A stretch of 64,000 nt of DNA from Haematobia irritans. Its lineage: Eukaryota; Arthropoda; Insecta; Diptera; Muscidae. Made by a program: the position numbers and the translations under genes. The stretch's first letter is position 1; every line of letters starts with the position of its first letter. This document shows positions 9,337-20,895 of the stretch, in pieces. Under the pieces are notes generated by a model. The model ran no database searches, was not told the origin of the DNA, and saw nothing but the letters and a program-made list of their open reading frames with translations. The stretch is taken from NCBI RefSeq assembly GCF_050003625.1, contig NC_134397.1, positions 269,508,070-269,572,069 of the forward strand. Direction: 5' to 3'.

Positions 9337-10161
9337 TGGTGATTTCGTTTGGGATAAAAGTGTTGCACACAAATAGTACAACATTTTATGGTGTTACCAC
9401 AGTGTTGCCGAAACCCTTTCACTGACAACACCGTTTGCGTATGAAAACGAACAATAAAAGGTGCAACACCGATATAAAATCAAAACAAAAGAAATTTGGC
9501 GGAAATATTTCGATTATTATTAACAACTATTATTGGAATCTCGACTAACGCGCAAATTTTTCTTGAACTAAGGGAAATTGTTAAAATTTTTCATTTTATA
9601 TATTTTTAATTATCAGAGTACAAATTAATTACATCCTCAACAAAGTTTTTAAGTCGCCGTTGGTTATTTCGTCCAAGCAATGATGTTGTAGCTTCTTCAT
9701 TGTTGTCAGAAGAATCTACAATGGTGTTGGCCAAAAAAAAACGCATTTGCTTTTTGCATTTTGTTATTATTTTAAAAATATTTAATAGCGAATTTTGTTT
9801 TCGCGGTACTAAACAATTGATATGCTTCTTCTTGGTAAATTAATCAGCTGTGTTGAAGAAATTCAAAAGCAACCACAATACACGCGTCACGCACATTCTT
9901 TTGTATTTTCAACAACGTTCTTATTTAGGTCAAAGTATAAAAGCCTCTTCAACTTCTGATTGAAAGTGTAACCATCTGCACCGTAAACCAGCTACGGTAT
10001 AAAATGGGTTACACTTTTGCTCTTGCAATGGGTAACACCACGAACACGAAAGTGCACAGTTTGGGTAGGCTGCACTAAATTTTCCAATCGAATATAAATT
10101 TTCGATTTATGGGGGTAAGGTGTAAAATATGCAACATATTTTTTACCAAACGAAATCACCA
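9337..10161 (-). mobile_element. PIF/Harbinger-type element with TAA target duplication
   Basis: Long terminal inverted repeats begin TGGTGATTTCGTTTGG and extend about 30 bp to GTTGCA on both sides. TAA is duplicated at 9334-9336 and 10162-10164, and intact SINE copies show a single CTAAGTGG at this point. Three-base TWA duplications are diagnostic of PIF/Harbinger. A short minus-strand frame (9606-9746) may be the N-terminus of the original transposase, making this a deletion derivative. Confidence 0.82.
9606..9746 (-). pseudogene. possible N-terminal remnant of a PIF/Harbinger transposase
   Basis: An ATG at 9746 (minus) opens a 46-residue frame ending at 9606, with LLGRNNQRRL and FVEDVINLYSDN near the end. 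Insect PIF transposases commonly have an R-rich stretch followed by a YSDxEF segment at the start of the nuclease protein. The frame stops exactly inside that motif, as expected after internal deletion. Assignment is from general family knowledge only. Confidence 0.4.
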
Positions 10162-10279
10162 TAAGTGGTTTCACCGCAATGGGAAACGCCCTTCGGACTT
10201 GGCTATGAAAAGTAGGTCCCTTGCCATTGACCTAATCATAGAATCAGGCAGCACTCATTTGTCGAAATTTCTTATAGGA

Positions 10280-12720
10280 ATTTTTTTCACTATTTCATTT
10301 TTAATAAAATTTTGTCAATATTTTATTTCCATGGAAAATTTGGACAACATTTTATGTCTATAGAAAATGTTGTCAAAATTTCAATTTTATAGAAAACTTT
10401 GTAAAATTTTAATAAAATTTTGGGCAAAATTATCTACAGAAATAACATTTTGACAAAATTTTCCATAGAAATAAAATTTTGACAAAATTTTATATAGAAA
10501 TAAAATTTTTAAAAAATTTTCCTTAGAAATAAAATTTTGAAAAATTTTGACAAAATTTTCTATAAAAATATATTTTTGACAAAATTTTCTATAAAAAAAA
10601 ATTGACAAAATTTTCTATGGAAATAAAATTTTGACAAAATTTTCTATGAAAATAAAATTTTGGCAAAATTTTCTATGGAAATAAAATTTTGATAAAATTT
10701 TCTATGAAAATAAAATTTTGACAAAATTTTCTATAAAAAAAATTGACAAAATTTTCTATAGAAATAAATTTTTGACAAAATTTTCTATAAAAATAACATT
10801 TTGGCAAATTTTCTATGGAAATAATATTTTGACAAAATTTATTATAGAAATACGATTTTGATAAAATTTACTATAGAAATCAAACTTTGAAAAAATTTTA
10901 TATAGAAATAAAATTGTGAACAAATTTCCCATTAAAAAAATTGACAAAATTTTCAACTGTAATAAAATTTCGACAAAATTTTCTATGGAAATAAAATTTT
11001 GACAAAATTCTCTATGGAAATATAATTTTGACAAAATTTTCTATGGAAATAAAATTGTGACAAAATTTTGTATGGAAATAAAATTTTGAAAAAATTTTAT
11101 ATAGAAATAAAATTGTGAACAAATTTTCCATTAAAAAAAATTGACAAAATTTTCAACAGTAATAAAATTTCGACAAAATTTTCAACAGTAATAAAATTTC
11201 GACAAAATTTTCTATGGAAATAAAATTTTGACAAAATTTTCTATGGAAATAAAATTTTGACAGAATTTTCTATGGAAATAAAATTTTGACAAAATTTTCT
11301 ATGGAAATAAAATTGCGACAAAATTTTGTATGGAAATAAAATTTTGAAAAAAATTTATATAGAAATAAAATTGTGAACAAATTTTCCATTTAAAAAATTG
11401 ACAAAATTTTCAACAGTAATAAAATTTCGACAAAATTTTCTATGGAAATAAAATTTTGACAAAATTTTCTATGGAAATAAAATTTTGACAGAATTTTCTA
11501 TGGAAATAAGATTTTGACAAAATTTTCTATGGAAATAAAATTTTGACAAAATTTGCTATATAAATAAATTTTTGACAAAATTTTCTATAGAAATAAATGT
11601 TGGCAAAATTTTCTATCGAAATAAAATTTTTACAAAATTTTCCATAGAAATAAAATTTTTACAAAATTTTCTATAGAAATAAAATTTTTACAAAATTTTC
11701 AATAGAAATAAAATTTTGGGAAAATTTTCTATGGAAATAAAATTTTGACAAAATTTTCTATGGAAATAAAATTTGACAAAATTTTCTATGGAAACAAAAT
11801 TTTGACAAAATTTACTATATAAATAAATTTTTGAAAAAATTTTCTATAGAAATAAAATTTTGGCAAAATTTTCTATGGAAATAAAATTTTTACAAAATTT
11901 TCCATAGAAATAAAATTTTTACAAAATTTTCTATAGAAATAAAATTTTTACAAAATTTTTGCAATAGAAATAAAATTTTGGGAAAATTTTCTATGGAAAT
12001 AAAATTTTAACAAAATTTTCTATAGAAATAAAATTTTAACAAAATTTTCAACAGTAATAAAATTTTAGCAAAATTTTCTATGGAAATAAAATTGTGACAA
12101 ACTTTTCTATGGAAATAAAATTTTGACAAACTTTTCTATGGAAATAAAATTTTGACAAAATTTTCTATGGAAATAAAATTTTGACAAAATTTACTATAGA
12201 AATAAAATTTTTACAAAATTTTCCATAGAAATAAAACTTTTATACAATTTTCTATAGAAATTAAATTTTTACATAATTTTCTATAGAAATAAAATTTTTA
12301 CAAAATTTTCTATAGAAATAAATTTTTTACAAAATTTTCTATAGAAATAACATTTTGGGAAAATTTTCTATGGAAATAAAATTTTGGCAAAATTTTCTAT
12401 GGAAATAAAATCTTGACAAAATTGTCTATAGAAATAAAATTTTGGCAAAATTTTCTATGGAAATAAAATTTTGACAAAATTTTCTATAGTAATAAAATTT
12501 TGACAAAATTTTCTATGGAAATAAAATTTTGACAAAATTTTCTATGGAAATAAAATTTTGACAAAATTTACTATAGAAATAAATTTTTGACAAATTTTTC
12601 TATAGAAAAAAATTGACACAATTTTCTATAGAAATAAAATTTTGACAATATTTTCAACAGTAATAAAATTTTGACAAAATTTTCTATAGAAATAAATTTG
12701 TGACGAAATTTTCCATAAAA
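10280..12720 (-). repeat. 2.4-kb array of the 29-bp minisatellite, minus orientation
   Basis: About 83 units appear on the plus strand as AAAATTTTGACAAAATTTTC plus TATRGAAAT. Higher-order structure is visible: blocks containing the CAACAGTAATAAAATTTCG variant recur near 10950, 11145-11190, 11405, 12040 and 12655. This indicates multi-unit segmental amplification rather than single-unit slippage. No coding function; long frames here are repeat artefacts. Confidence 0.95.
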
Positions 12721-12832
12721 ATATTTTTTTTTATTTGGTAGATTTTTGGTAAATTTTTCGAAAAATTTTGGTAGATTATTTTAGGCACAAGTGCATCATG
12801 TGCATATCTCGTCTTCTTCTGGAAGAACATTT
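12721..12832 (-). mobile_element. left terminus of the minisatellite-carrying element, then a HINE scrap
   Basis: On the minus strand this reads like the left end at 15248-15312 (AATAATCTACCAAAATTTTT, ACCAAAAATCTACCAAATAA). It is uninterrupted here and so gives the empty site for the MITE at 15315. Positions of about 12801-12832 match the ATCTCGTCTnCTTCTGG part of a HINE. Confidence 0.6.
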
Positions 12833-14204
12833 TGGACGAAAGACTTTTTCGGCAATTCCATATAATGATCACAAATACATTCTATAAGATTATAAAATAT
12901 GCCCACAGTCTAAAATGTTATGATCGTGAAAATAATCAATTAAAGTAATATGGTCATAGAAATACTCACACATTCTTTATAATAATAAATTTTCAAAAAA
13001 TACATTTTCAATTGCAATTTTGACGTTACACTTGGTTTTATATAATAACATAATTTTTCTCTATGTATTTGCCACATTGCGTCTTCAGTCAGTTTTTGTG
13101 TAAGAAAAAACAAAAAACACAGCCAAGGATAAACTGTTTATGAAGGTCAGACATAGACCGTAGACCATAGTTAGTTAAAGTAAACAGCAGCGTTTTAAGT
13201 AAGGGGACCGCAAAAAAGCACATAGCTGCTATTCATGATTTCTTTCGAAGGAGGAAGCAGAACAATAACGTTTTTATTTAGCAAAAGTTCACCCTCCGAA
13301 ACCATCTTCATTCAGAAATGCAAAGATTTTTTTAACAAAAAAAAAATGTGTTTCATTTTAATATGTCACCGATGTTGAATACTACACAGCCACAGCCAGC
13401 ACTTGCTAAATATTTGGTTACGTCAAATAACTCCCCCCAAAAAATCAGATTTAGTTGCTTTTATATACAGCATCTCTACCTTGTTTATTTTTGTTAACGA
13501 AAAAAATAGAACTTCTTATTAAATTTCTGGGAAAAAAAAGACCACGACAAATCTATGAAATACATAAATAAACTTGTTGTAACTTGAGGGTGTATGTCTG
13601 GCAGGACACAGATGGACAAAAAAGAAAAAAAACAATACCAACGACATGGAAAATCAGAATACAAGAAGGCAACCGAAAAAAAACAAAAACAAATTTCTAA
13701 AGAAATCTTCAGAAATATCGGAGGTAGGGACGGAAAAGCGATATGGACATTATCAATGGTTACCGCCAACGCGTGTCGCATTTGTATCCACAACATGTTG
13801 CACAAATGGACAATAATGACGGTAGGGAGGACACAGTTCAAGTACTCAATGCCATAACAAAGACAGTGGATCAATTGCGTAAGAAATCACAAAAATGAGA
13901 ATATTTCAATGAGTCAATGAAAAAAATATGCATTAAATAAATTATGTGTAAATAAAAAAAAATTAAATTACTCTAAATTAGAAAAAGCAAATCTCGTTAG
14001 TATTAAAAAAGATCAATTTCCAAAGTTTTAGTATTTTATAAATGTTTCAAATTTTATTTCGGAGACTACTCTGAAATTTTAGGACACACAATATTACAGA
14101 GAAAAAATATTAGTAATATTTTTCAGTTTAAATTAAAAAATGTTACATTAAAAACTTAAATGATTCAACAAATTTTTCTTAATCAAAACCAAAATCACTC
14201 ACAA
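12833..14204. other. AT-rich, no confident gene
   Basis: An 87-codon plus frame at 13594-13857 is lysine/glutamine-rich and low in complexity. It shows no motif, promoter or splice context, so I do not call it a gene. The rest shows no element ends. Confidence 0.35.
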
Positions 14205-14362
14205 AAAAATAAATTGCATAAAATATTTTTTTAGTGTTAATTAGTGTGTCAATTAACGTTGGTGGCTGATACTTTAATTGTTTCGATTGAAGAAATTTCA
14301 ATTAAAAATCAATTGAATCAATTAGTTCCGTAGTTTCAGACATAAATTATTTTCTTCTGTGT
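14205..14362. mobile_element. degraded AATTAATTG-type TIR element
   Basis: The start resembles CTCACAAAAAAATAAATT and the end TTTTCTTCTGTGTA, with internal AATTGAATCAATTAG. It resembles the elements at 25953-26238 and 26347-26632 but is shortened and diverged. Confidence 0.4.
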
Positions 14363-14469
14363 AAGAACATTTTTAGTAAAGATTTTTTTATTCAAACTTT
14401 TTAATTTTTTTACAATTAAATATTATTTTTTGGAAACATTTAATTTTCTATTCACATAAAAAAAAGTTT

Positions 14470-14700
14470 GAAAAAGCCGACAAATTACATTTAATGTAAA
14501 GAAAATATTTTCTTTAGATTTAAGTCACAAATCTTTGAAATGTGGGTCAATCCGTTAAAGTTGTTTGTCTGTGAGTAAAGGCAAATTTTTCTTTTTATAA
14601 GAAAACATATTTGAATTAAACTAAAAATGTTTAAATTAAATGAGGTACTGATTATCTGGACTAAAAATTATAAAAGCTTTACAAAAAACACAGAAAAACG
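14470..14700 (+). mobile_element. diverged internal fragment of the family A MITE
   Basis: The stretch with TTTAAGTCACAAATCTTTGAAA, GTTAAAGTTGTTTGTCT and GAGTAAAGGCAAATTT follows the order found at 1640-1800 and 8210-8390, without termini. Confidence 0.45.
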
Positions 14701-14834
14701 ACAATTAAGAAAATAATTTAAAATTTTTACTTTTTTTATCAAAATATTAAATATCGCAATTAATATTTTAATTAAATAAAACAATATTGTCAATGAAACG
14801 CTAATTGGTCCATTACATTTTGTAGATTAAATAT

Positions 14835-15239
14835 GGGGGGCTTTGACCAAATTTGAGCCAATTTTGATCACATTTGGTACACATCGCTAAAATGTTACCT
14901 GTCCTCTTTGAACAAAAATTCTAGTTAACAAGAGTGAAATTATGACTTCCGTTGGTCATACGAGTCTAAATCGGGTGAATATATAAATATGAATTTAGTA
15001 AGTATAGTACGACTCTTAATCCTACTCGTTGTGCAAAATCGGAGTAAAACTGCAGCCTCTGTGGTCATATGAGTGTAAATCAGGCGAAAGATATATATGG
15101 GAGCTATATATAAATCATAAGGGTTCTATTCTGACCGGAAGTACTTACTTGTGCCAAATTTGAAGTCGATTGGACTAAAACTGTGACCTAGACTTGGATT
15201 ACAAAAATGTGTTCACAGACAGATGGACCATGGCTGGAT
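14835..15239 (-). mobile_element. HINE, interior part of a copy split by a larger insertion
   Basis: It has minus-strand HINE subrepeats (TGGTCATATGAGTGTAAATC, GGCGAAAGATATATATGGGA) and the start of the GTCY run (CACAGACAGATGGACCATGG). It resumes at 18598-18716 with CAAAGACACAATGTATCTAT and the 5' terminus TGTGGCGAAGGGTATAAA. The two parts are collinear with the complete copy at 30349-32321. Confidence 0.65.
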
Positions 15240-15314
15240 CAACTTGAAGGCACGGTTGTCACTCGAGCCAAAAATAATCTACTAAAATTTTAAGAAAATT
15301 TTACCAAAAACCTA

Positions 15315-15969
15315 CACTGAAAAAAAGCATGCCCCGTTCCAAAGAATTTGTCTTTACTTTAAAAATTTTGGTATTGATTCCGAGCCAAAAAAGCGGAGAA
15401 TATTAGCAAGGATACTTTTAAGACACAATTCTCTTTTAAATTTGGGTTCTGTGTACTTGCTTCTAGGAAGCAAATTTAAATTTCTCGCTTTTACAGCCTT
15501 TTTTCTTCATATGCTATCAAAGTCCTTTAAAAACGAGTTAACGACAATCTTATTTTCCAAATTAAGACTCGACTTCCCGTAGAAATTATGCTCTGTTTCA
15601 AGTAAAAAACATCTTTAAAATAAAGTTTTGGAAAACATTTCCTATATTTGAACGATTTTTTTCTTTGTAGTCAAGATGCAAAAAGGCAACAAATTTAACG
15701 ACAATTTCATTAAATTTAAAGATTTTTTCTGAATTATTAAAGTCAAGTTGACCTTAGCCCTAACATTTTTTCTTTCATGTTATGAAACCCATTTTTAAAA
15801 GAAATCACTTAAATATAAGGATAATACGACTTCATTGAAAAGTTTATCGACTTTTGGACAAGGAAAAAAACTTTATATTAGAGAAATGCGTCTTCTATGC
15901 TAAGCAAAATTTGCATTCGTATTTTAAAGACATGAAATCTTTGACCCCACGACAATATTTTTTTCAGTG
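15315..15969 (-). mobile_element. TA-flanked TIR element (family A/B MITE) inside the array carrier
   Basis: The element is 655 bp, with ends CACTGAAAAAAAGC and ATTTTTTTCAGTG and TA duplicated at 15313-15314 and 15970-15971. It is nearly collinear with 50041-50696 and is the reverse complement of the 8068-8732 arrangement. The uninterrupted site (CTACCAAATAA) is visible on the minus strand at 12721-12780. Confidence 0.85.
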
Positions 15970-15989
15970 TACTAAATAAAAAAATTCTT

Positions 15990-18480
15990 GTTAAAAAAAA
16001 AAATCTATAGAAAATTTTGTCAAAATTTTATCCCTATAGAAAATTTTGTCAAATTTTTACTTCTATAAAAATTTTTATCAAAATGTTATTTCTATAGAAA
16101 ATGTTGTCAAAATTTTATTTCTATACAAAAAGTTGTCAAAATTTTATTTCTATAGAAAATTTTGTCAAAATATTATTTCTACCGAAAATTTTCTCACAAT
16201 TTTAGTTTATAAAAATTTTTGTCATAATTGTATTTCAATAGCAAATGCAGTCAAAATTTTATTTCTATAGAAAATGTTGTCAAAATTTTATTTCTATAAA
16301 AAATTTTGTCAAAATTTTATTTCTACGGAAAATGTCAAAATTTTATTTCTATAGAAAATGTCAAAATTTTATTTCAATAGAAAATGTTCTCAAAATTTTA
16401 TTACTACAGAAAATTTTTTCAAAATTTTATTTCTACAGAAAATTTTGTCAAAATTTTATTTCTGTAGAAATTTTTGTCAAAATTTATTTCTATAGAAAAT
16501 TTTGTCACAATGTACTTTCTATAGAAAATTTTGTCAAAATTTTATTTCTATTGAAAATGTTGTCAAAATTTTATTTCTATTGAAAATGTTGTCAAAATGT
16601 TATTTCTATAGAACATTTTGTCAAAATGTTATTTCTATAGATAAGTTTATTTATATAAAAAAAGTTGTCAACATTTTATTTCTATAGAAAATTTTGTGAA
16701 AACATTATTTCTACAGAAAATTTTCTCAAAATTTTAGTTCTTTAAATAATTTTGTCAAAATGTTATTTGTAAACTTTTTTTCTATAGAAAATTTTGTGAA
16801 ATTTTATTTCTATGTTGTCAAAATGTTTATGCTATTGAAAATTTTGTCAAAATTTTATTTCTATAGAAAATTTTGTCAAAATTTTATTTCTACAGAAAAT
16901 TTTGTCAAAATTTTATTTCTATAGAAAATGTTGTCAAAATTTTATTTCTATAAAAAATATTGTCAAAATTTTATTTCTATAGAAAATTTTCTCAAAATTT
17001 TATTTCTACAGAAAATGTTGTCAAAATTTTATTTCTATAGAAAATATTGTCAAAATTTTATTTCTATAGAAAATTTTGTGAAATTTTTATTTCTGTAGAA
17101 AATATTGTCAAAATTTTATTTCTATAGAAAATTTTGTCAACATTTTATTTTCACAGAAAATTTTGTTAAAATTTTATTTCTATAGAATATGTTGTCAAAA
17201 TTTTATTTCAATAGAAAATTTTGTGAAATTTTTATTCTATAGAAAATATTGTCAAAATGTTATTTCCATAAAAAATGTCAAAATTTTATTTCAATTGAAA
17301 TGTTGTCAAAATTCTATTTCTCTAGAAAATGTTGTCAAAATTTTATTTCAATAGAAAATGTTGTCAAAATTTTATTTCTATTGAAATTTTTTTCAAAGTT
17401 TTATTGCTATAGAAAATTTTGTCAAAATTTTATTTCTAAGAAAATGTTGTCAAAATTTTATTTCTATAGAAAATTGTGTCAAAATGTTATTTCTATAGAA
17501 AATTTTGTCAAAATTTTATTTCTAAGAAAATAGAAAATGTTGTCAAAATTTTATTTCAATAGAAAATGTTGTCAAAATTTTATTTCTATTGAAATTTTTT
17601 TTAAAGTTTATTGCTATAGAAAATTTTGTCAAAATTTTATTTCTAAGCAAATGTTGTCAAAATTTTATTTCTATAGAAAATTGTGTCAAAATGTTATTTC
17701 TATAGAAAATTTTGCCAACATTTTATAGAAATTATAGAAAATGTTGTCAAAATTTTATTTCTATAGAAAATTTTGTCAAAATTTTTTTTTCTATAGAAAT
17801 TTTTTTCAAAATTTTATTTCAACAGAAATTTTTGTCAAAATTTTATTTCTACAGATTTTTTTTTTGTTTAAATTTTATTTCTACAGAAATTTTTGTCAAA
17901 CTTTTATTTCTGTAGAAAATTTTGTCAAAAATTTATTTCTATAGAAAATTTTGTCAAAATGTTATGTCTATGGATAATTTTGTCAAAATGTTATTTCAAT
18001 AAAAAATTTTCTCAAAATTTTATCTATAGAAATTTTGTGAAAATTTTATTTTTATAGCAAAATTTTGTCATTTTTTTATTTGTATAGAATATTTTCTAAA
18101 AAGGTTATTTCTACAGAAAATTTTGTCAAAATTTTTTATCTATAGAAATACTGTCAAAATTTTACTTCTATTGCAAAATTTTGTTATCATTTTATTTCTA
18201 TAGAAAATATTGTCAAAATTTTATTTGAAAAGAAAATTTTGTCAAAATACTATTTCTACAGAAAATGTTCTCAAAATTTTATTTCTACAGAAATTTTTTT
18301 TTAAATTTTATTTTTGCAGAAAATTTTGTCAGAATTTTATTTCTAGAGAATATTTTTTCAAAATTTTATTTCTACAGACAGTTTTGTTAAAATTTTGTCA
18401 ATTTTTTTTATTTTTATAGAAATTTTTATCAAAATTTTATTTCTATAGAAAATTTTGTCAAAATTTTATTTCTGTTAAAA
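15990..18480 (+). repeat. 2.5-kb array of the 29-bp minisatellite, plus orientation
   Basis: About 86 units of AAAATTTTGTCAAAATTTTA plus TTTCTATAG. Variation (GTTGTC, CTACAG, short units) is irregular, and some multi-unit blocks recur, for example the stretch with TATTTCTAAGAAAATG near 17440 and 17520. Hydrophobic F/Y/K/N-rich frames in it are artefacts. Confidence 0.96.
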
Positions 18481-18597
18481 ATATGCGGAGAATAGTTTCT
18501 TGCAAATCTACCAAAACATCAAGAATTCTACCATTCTACCAAACAGTGAAAAATCTACCATTTTTGGTAGAATTCTACCAGATTTGGCAACCGTGCT

Positions 18598-18716
18598 TGG
18601 GAGCTGGCCCTGATCATTACTGTCAAAGACACAATGTATCTATCTCGTCTCCTTCTGAGTATTGCAAACATATACACTAACCCTGTTCCACAGTGTGGCG
18701 AAGGGTATAAAAAATA
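18598..18716 (-). mobile_element. HINE 5' end, distal part of the split copy
   Basis: See 14835-15239. It ends at the 5' terminus read on the minus strand (ACCCTGTTCCACAGTGTGG, then GGGTATAAA). Confidence 0.65.
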
Positions 18717-20895
18717 ATAGAATAAATAACCCTCAATTCCGCCCGCTAACGCTATCTTGGGGTGATCGAAAAACCAAACAAAAGTCCAACGGATTGTGCT
18801 CCGGAAACTTTGGTTGCCATTGGGCGGTAGAAATGAATAGAGGAACCTCCTTTTTAAGTCATCCATGGTTAACGTGTGCGGAGTGTGATGAGTCTTGTTG
18901 GAATGTCCATGGTCTGCGGCCGAAATTTTTATCAGTCCCGAGGCTTAAATACTGTCTTTACGATATAATACCGACTATATTCTCCTTTTATTCGTGATTG
19001 TATCAATCCATATTTCGATATAGACCCCATATAAACCAAGTTCTGAACACTACTTTTGAGCATTTATAAAGCAACCGGAATTTTTTTTTTTTTTAATTTG
19101 CCCAATATTGTATATTTTTTCAGACACCCAAATCAACATATTCGAGATGATCGCCACGGGTCGAACTGTCTTTATAGTCAGATTTGAAAGCACCAATTTC
19201 CACATGGTTTGCTTGAAACATAAAAGAAATAAAGAAATTAACCAAGAGTAGAGAAAAACCCATTTGCGCGATACCATCACAGATAGTTCCAAATTTGATT
19301 GAGAATTAATCCATTTTATAAGATGTATGACATTTTTACCCCTAAAAATCCACAAAAAAAAACCATAAATTTGGAAGAAACCCCAAACAGGCAGCAGTAG
19401 TACGATCATTGTATTTTATACCCAAGTTTATTTCCCAAAATGGTTGAGACCTATTTGAGATAAGGAATTTTTCCCAAAAAAAAATCGAAAATAAAAAAAT
19501 AATTTTTTGATTTGTATATTTATATAGTTAAATTTAGCATCAGTTTCACGATGGTGTTTTTTTTTTTTGTATTGTAATGTTAATTTTTCGATTTAGCCTC
19601 CATAGGGACCCATCTCCCGATTTTATTCCTTGAATATCTAGTAGATTTAAGTGATTTATGTAGAAGTTCGTATAATCAGGCCTTTGCGACTTTCCAATTT
19701 CCTTATTTCTTTCATATCAAATCCACAATTTCTAAAATCCAATTTAAGCGCATTTTCTGGAATTTCATCTACAATTTCTTTCATTCTATGTTGAAGTACT
19801 TTCACCCATATTGCTACACTTAAATATGGCATAGTAGAACAATAGTGGCAGTAACAGTAGCACTAAAATGCAAATGGCTTTAACGAAATTGCCAAAAGAA
19901 TTTTCTCTTTCTTTTATTATTCCAAATTCTCTGACATATGGAGTAGGGCGGAGAAAGGAGGTAGAGAAGTGGAGCTAGAAAACGAATTTCCGGCAAAATT
20001 TCGTTATTGTTTCTAGGTTTTTTTTGTCGCTACTCCTGGCCTGGTAATACTCAAGCAGCGGAGACCAGAACCTGCAGGCCATTGTTCTTGGTGTTGTTGT
20101 TGTACAAACATAATTTTATTTTATTGTAAATATTTCGTTATTGTTTGTTTCGTTTTTTTTATATTTTATTTACTTCCGTTTTTTTTTCTCCTTATTTCTT
20201 TAGAATTTTCTCCAAAGGTTTTTTTCTTTTGCTATGTCTACTTAGTTAACGTTCTCCCCATTGCTTTAACAACAGAAGCAGAAATTCAGTGAAATAAACC
20301 CCCCAAAGGCTATGTAACGGGGGCAGGAGTAAAGCAAGCAGGCAGTATTATCATGATCAGATAATCCCTGCCATTTGTTGCTAAAATATTTTTCTCCATA
20401 AATTTATTGTTGTTGTTGTTGTTTTCAGTGTGAATATTTGATGGACATATTTATAGAAGAATTGTCCAAGTGCTTAGGGATAATGTCACCGACTTTAGCA
20501 TTTGCCAAAGCTATTTTATGCTCAACTAGGAGAGTAGGAGAGAAACGAAGTGGGAGATAGAGATAGCCATAGAGTGAGAGTAAAAGAAATGCATTTCTCC
20601 CTTAAGATAGTTTGAAGTATGAGTTTAAATTGTTTCCTTGTTGACCAACATTCTTGACCGTTAGTTAGTTATAATGGTAAGATAAGTGGATGACGTTGAA
20701 GGTTTGATTGTTGGCATATTTTCAATTTTCTAACTTTGTATAAGAGAGAAGGAACATTCATGTTATTTGGGTGATATACAAGGCAGGTTGATTGTTTCTT
20801 ATGGGATGTGAGTAAATAAAATGCAAAATGGAGAGGTTTACATGTGTGAGTATACTAAATTTGTCATACTACACTAGTATTCATCGTAATATTTT
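18717..20895. other. no gene recognised
   Basis: A 111-codon plus frame at 18662-18997 and a 119-codon minus frame at 19050-19409 show no recognisable domain, start context or splice structure. Short simple repeats occur, for example (TTG)n near 20405. Composition is less repetitive than the neighbourhood and may be unique intergenic or intronic DNA. Confidence 0.35.

Larger units (their letters stand above)
9195..10258 (+). mobile_element. diverged SINE split by a PIF-type element
   Basis: The SINE head and proximal body lie at 9195-9336 (GGGAGCCACCGTGATGCAATG..., B box GGTTCAATTCC). The distal body resumes at 10162-10258 (TAAGTGGTTTCACCGCAATGG...). The sequence is collinear with intact copies across the 825-bp insertion at 9337-10161. 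The CCTAA tail is missing. Confidence 0.8.
15248..18589 (+). mobile_element. TIR element carrying a 29-bp minisatellite (hAT-like by target duplication)
   Basis: The left end CACGGTTGTCACTCGAGCC and the right end ...CCAGATTTGGCAACCGTG share the inverted repeat CACGGTTGyCA. Adjacent 8-bp flanks are CTTGAAGG (15240-15247) and CTTGGGAG (18590-18597), which agree at 6 of 8 positions and fit a decayed 8-bp duplication. Both subterminal zones are rich in CTACCA/TGGTAG motifs, and between them lies the array. The host HINE is collinear across the insertion. hAT assignment is inference from duplication length. No transposase is present. Confidence 0.6.

Noticed and set aside
13594..13857. 87-codon lysine-rich frame
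   Set aside because: Low complexity, no motif, no promoter or splice support; the opposite strand is open over the same span.
16046..18419. Many 60-110-codon hydrophobic frames over the 29-bp arrays (also 10387-11034, 61336-61560)
   Set aside because: They follow the 29-bp period, change frame with unit length and contain only the repeat-derived residues.
15990..18480. CRISPR-like regularity of a 29-bp repeat
   Set aside because: The units are contiguous with no unique spacers and the genome is eukaryotic.
18662..19409. Frames of 111 and 119 codons on opposite strands
   Set aside because: No recognisable domain; typical of chance frames in this composition.
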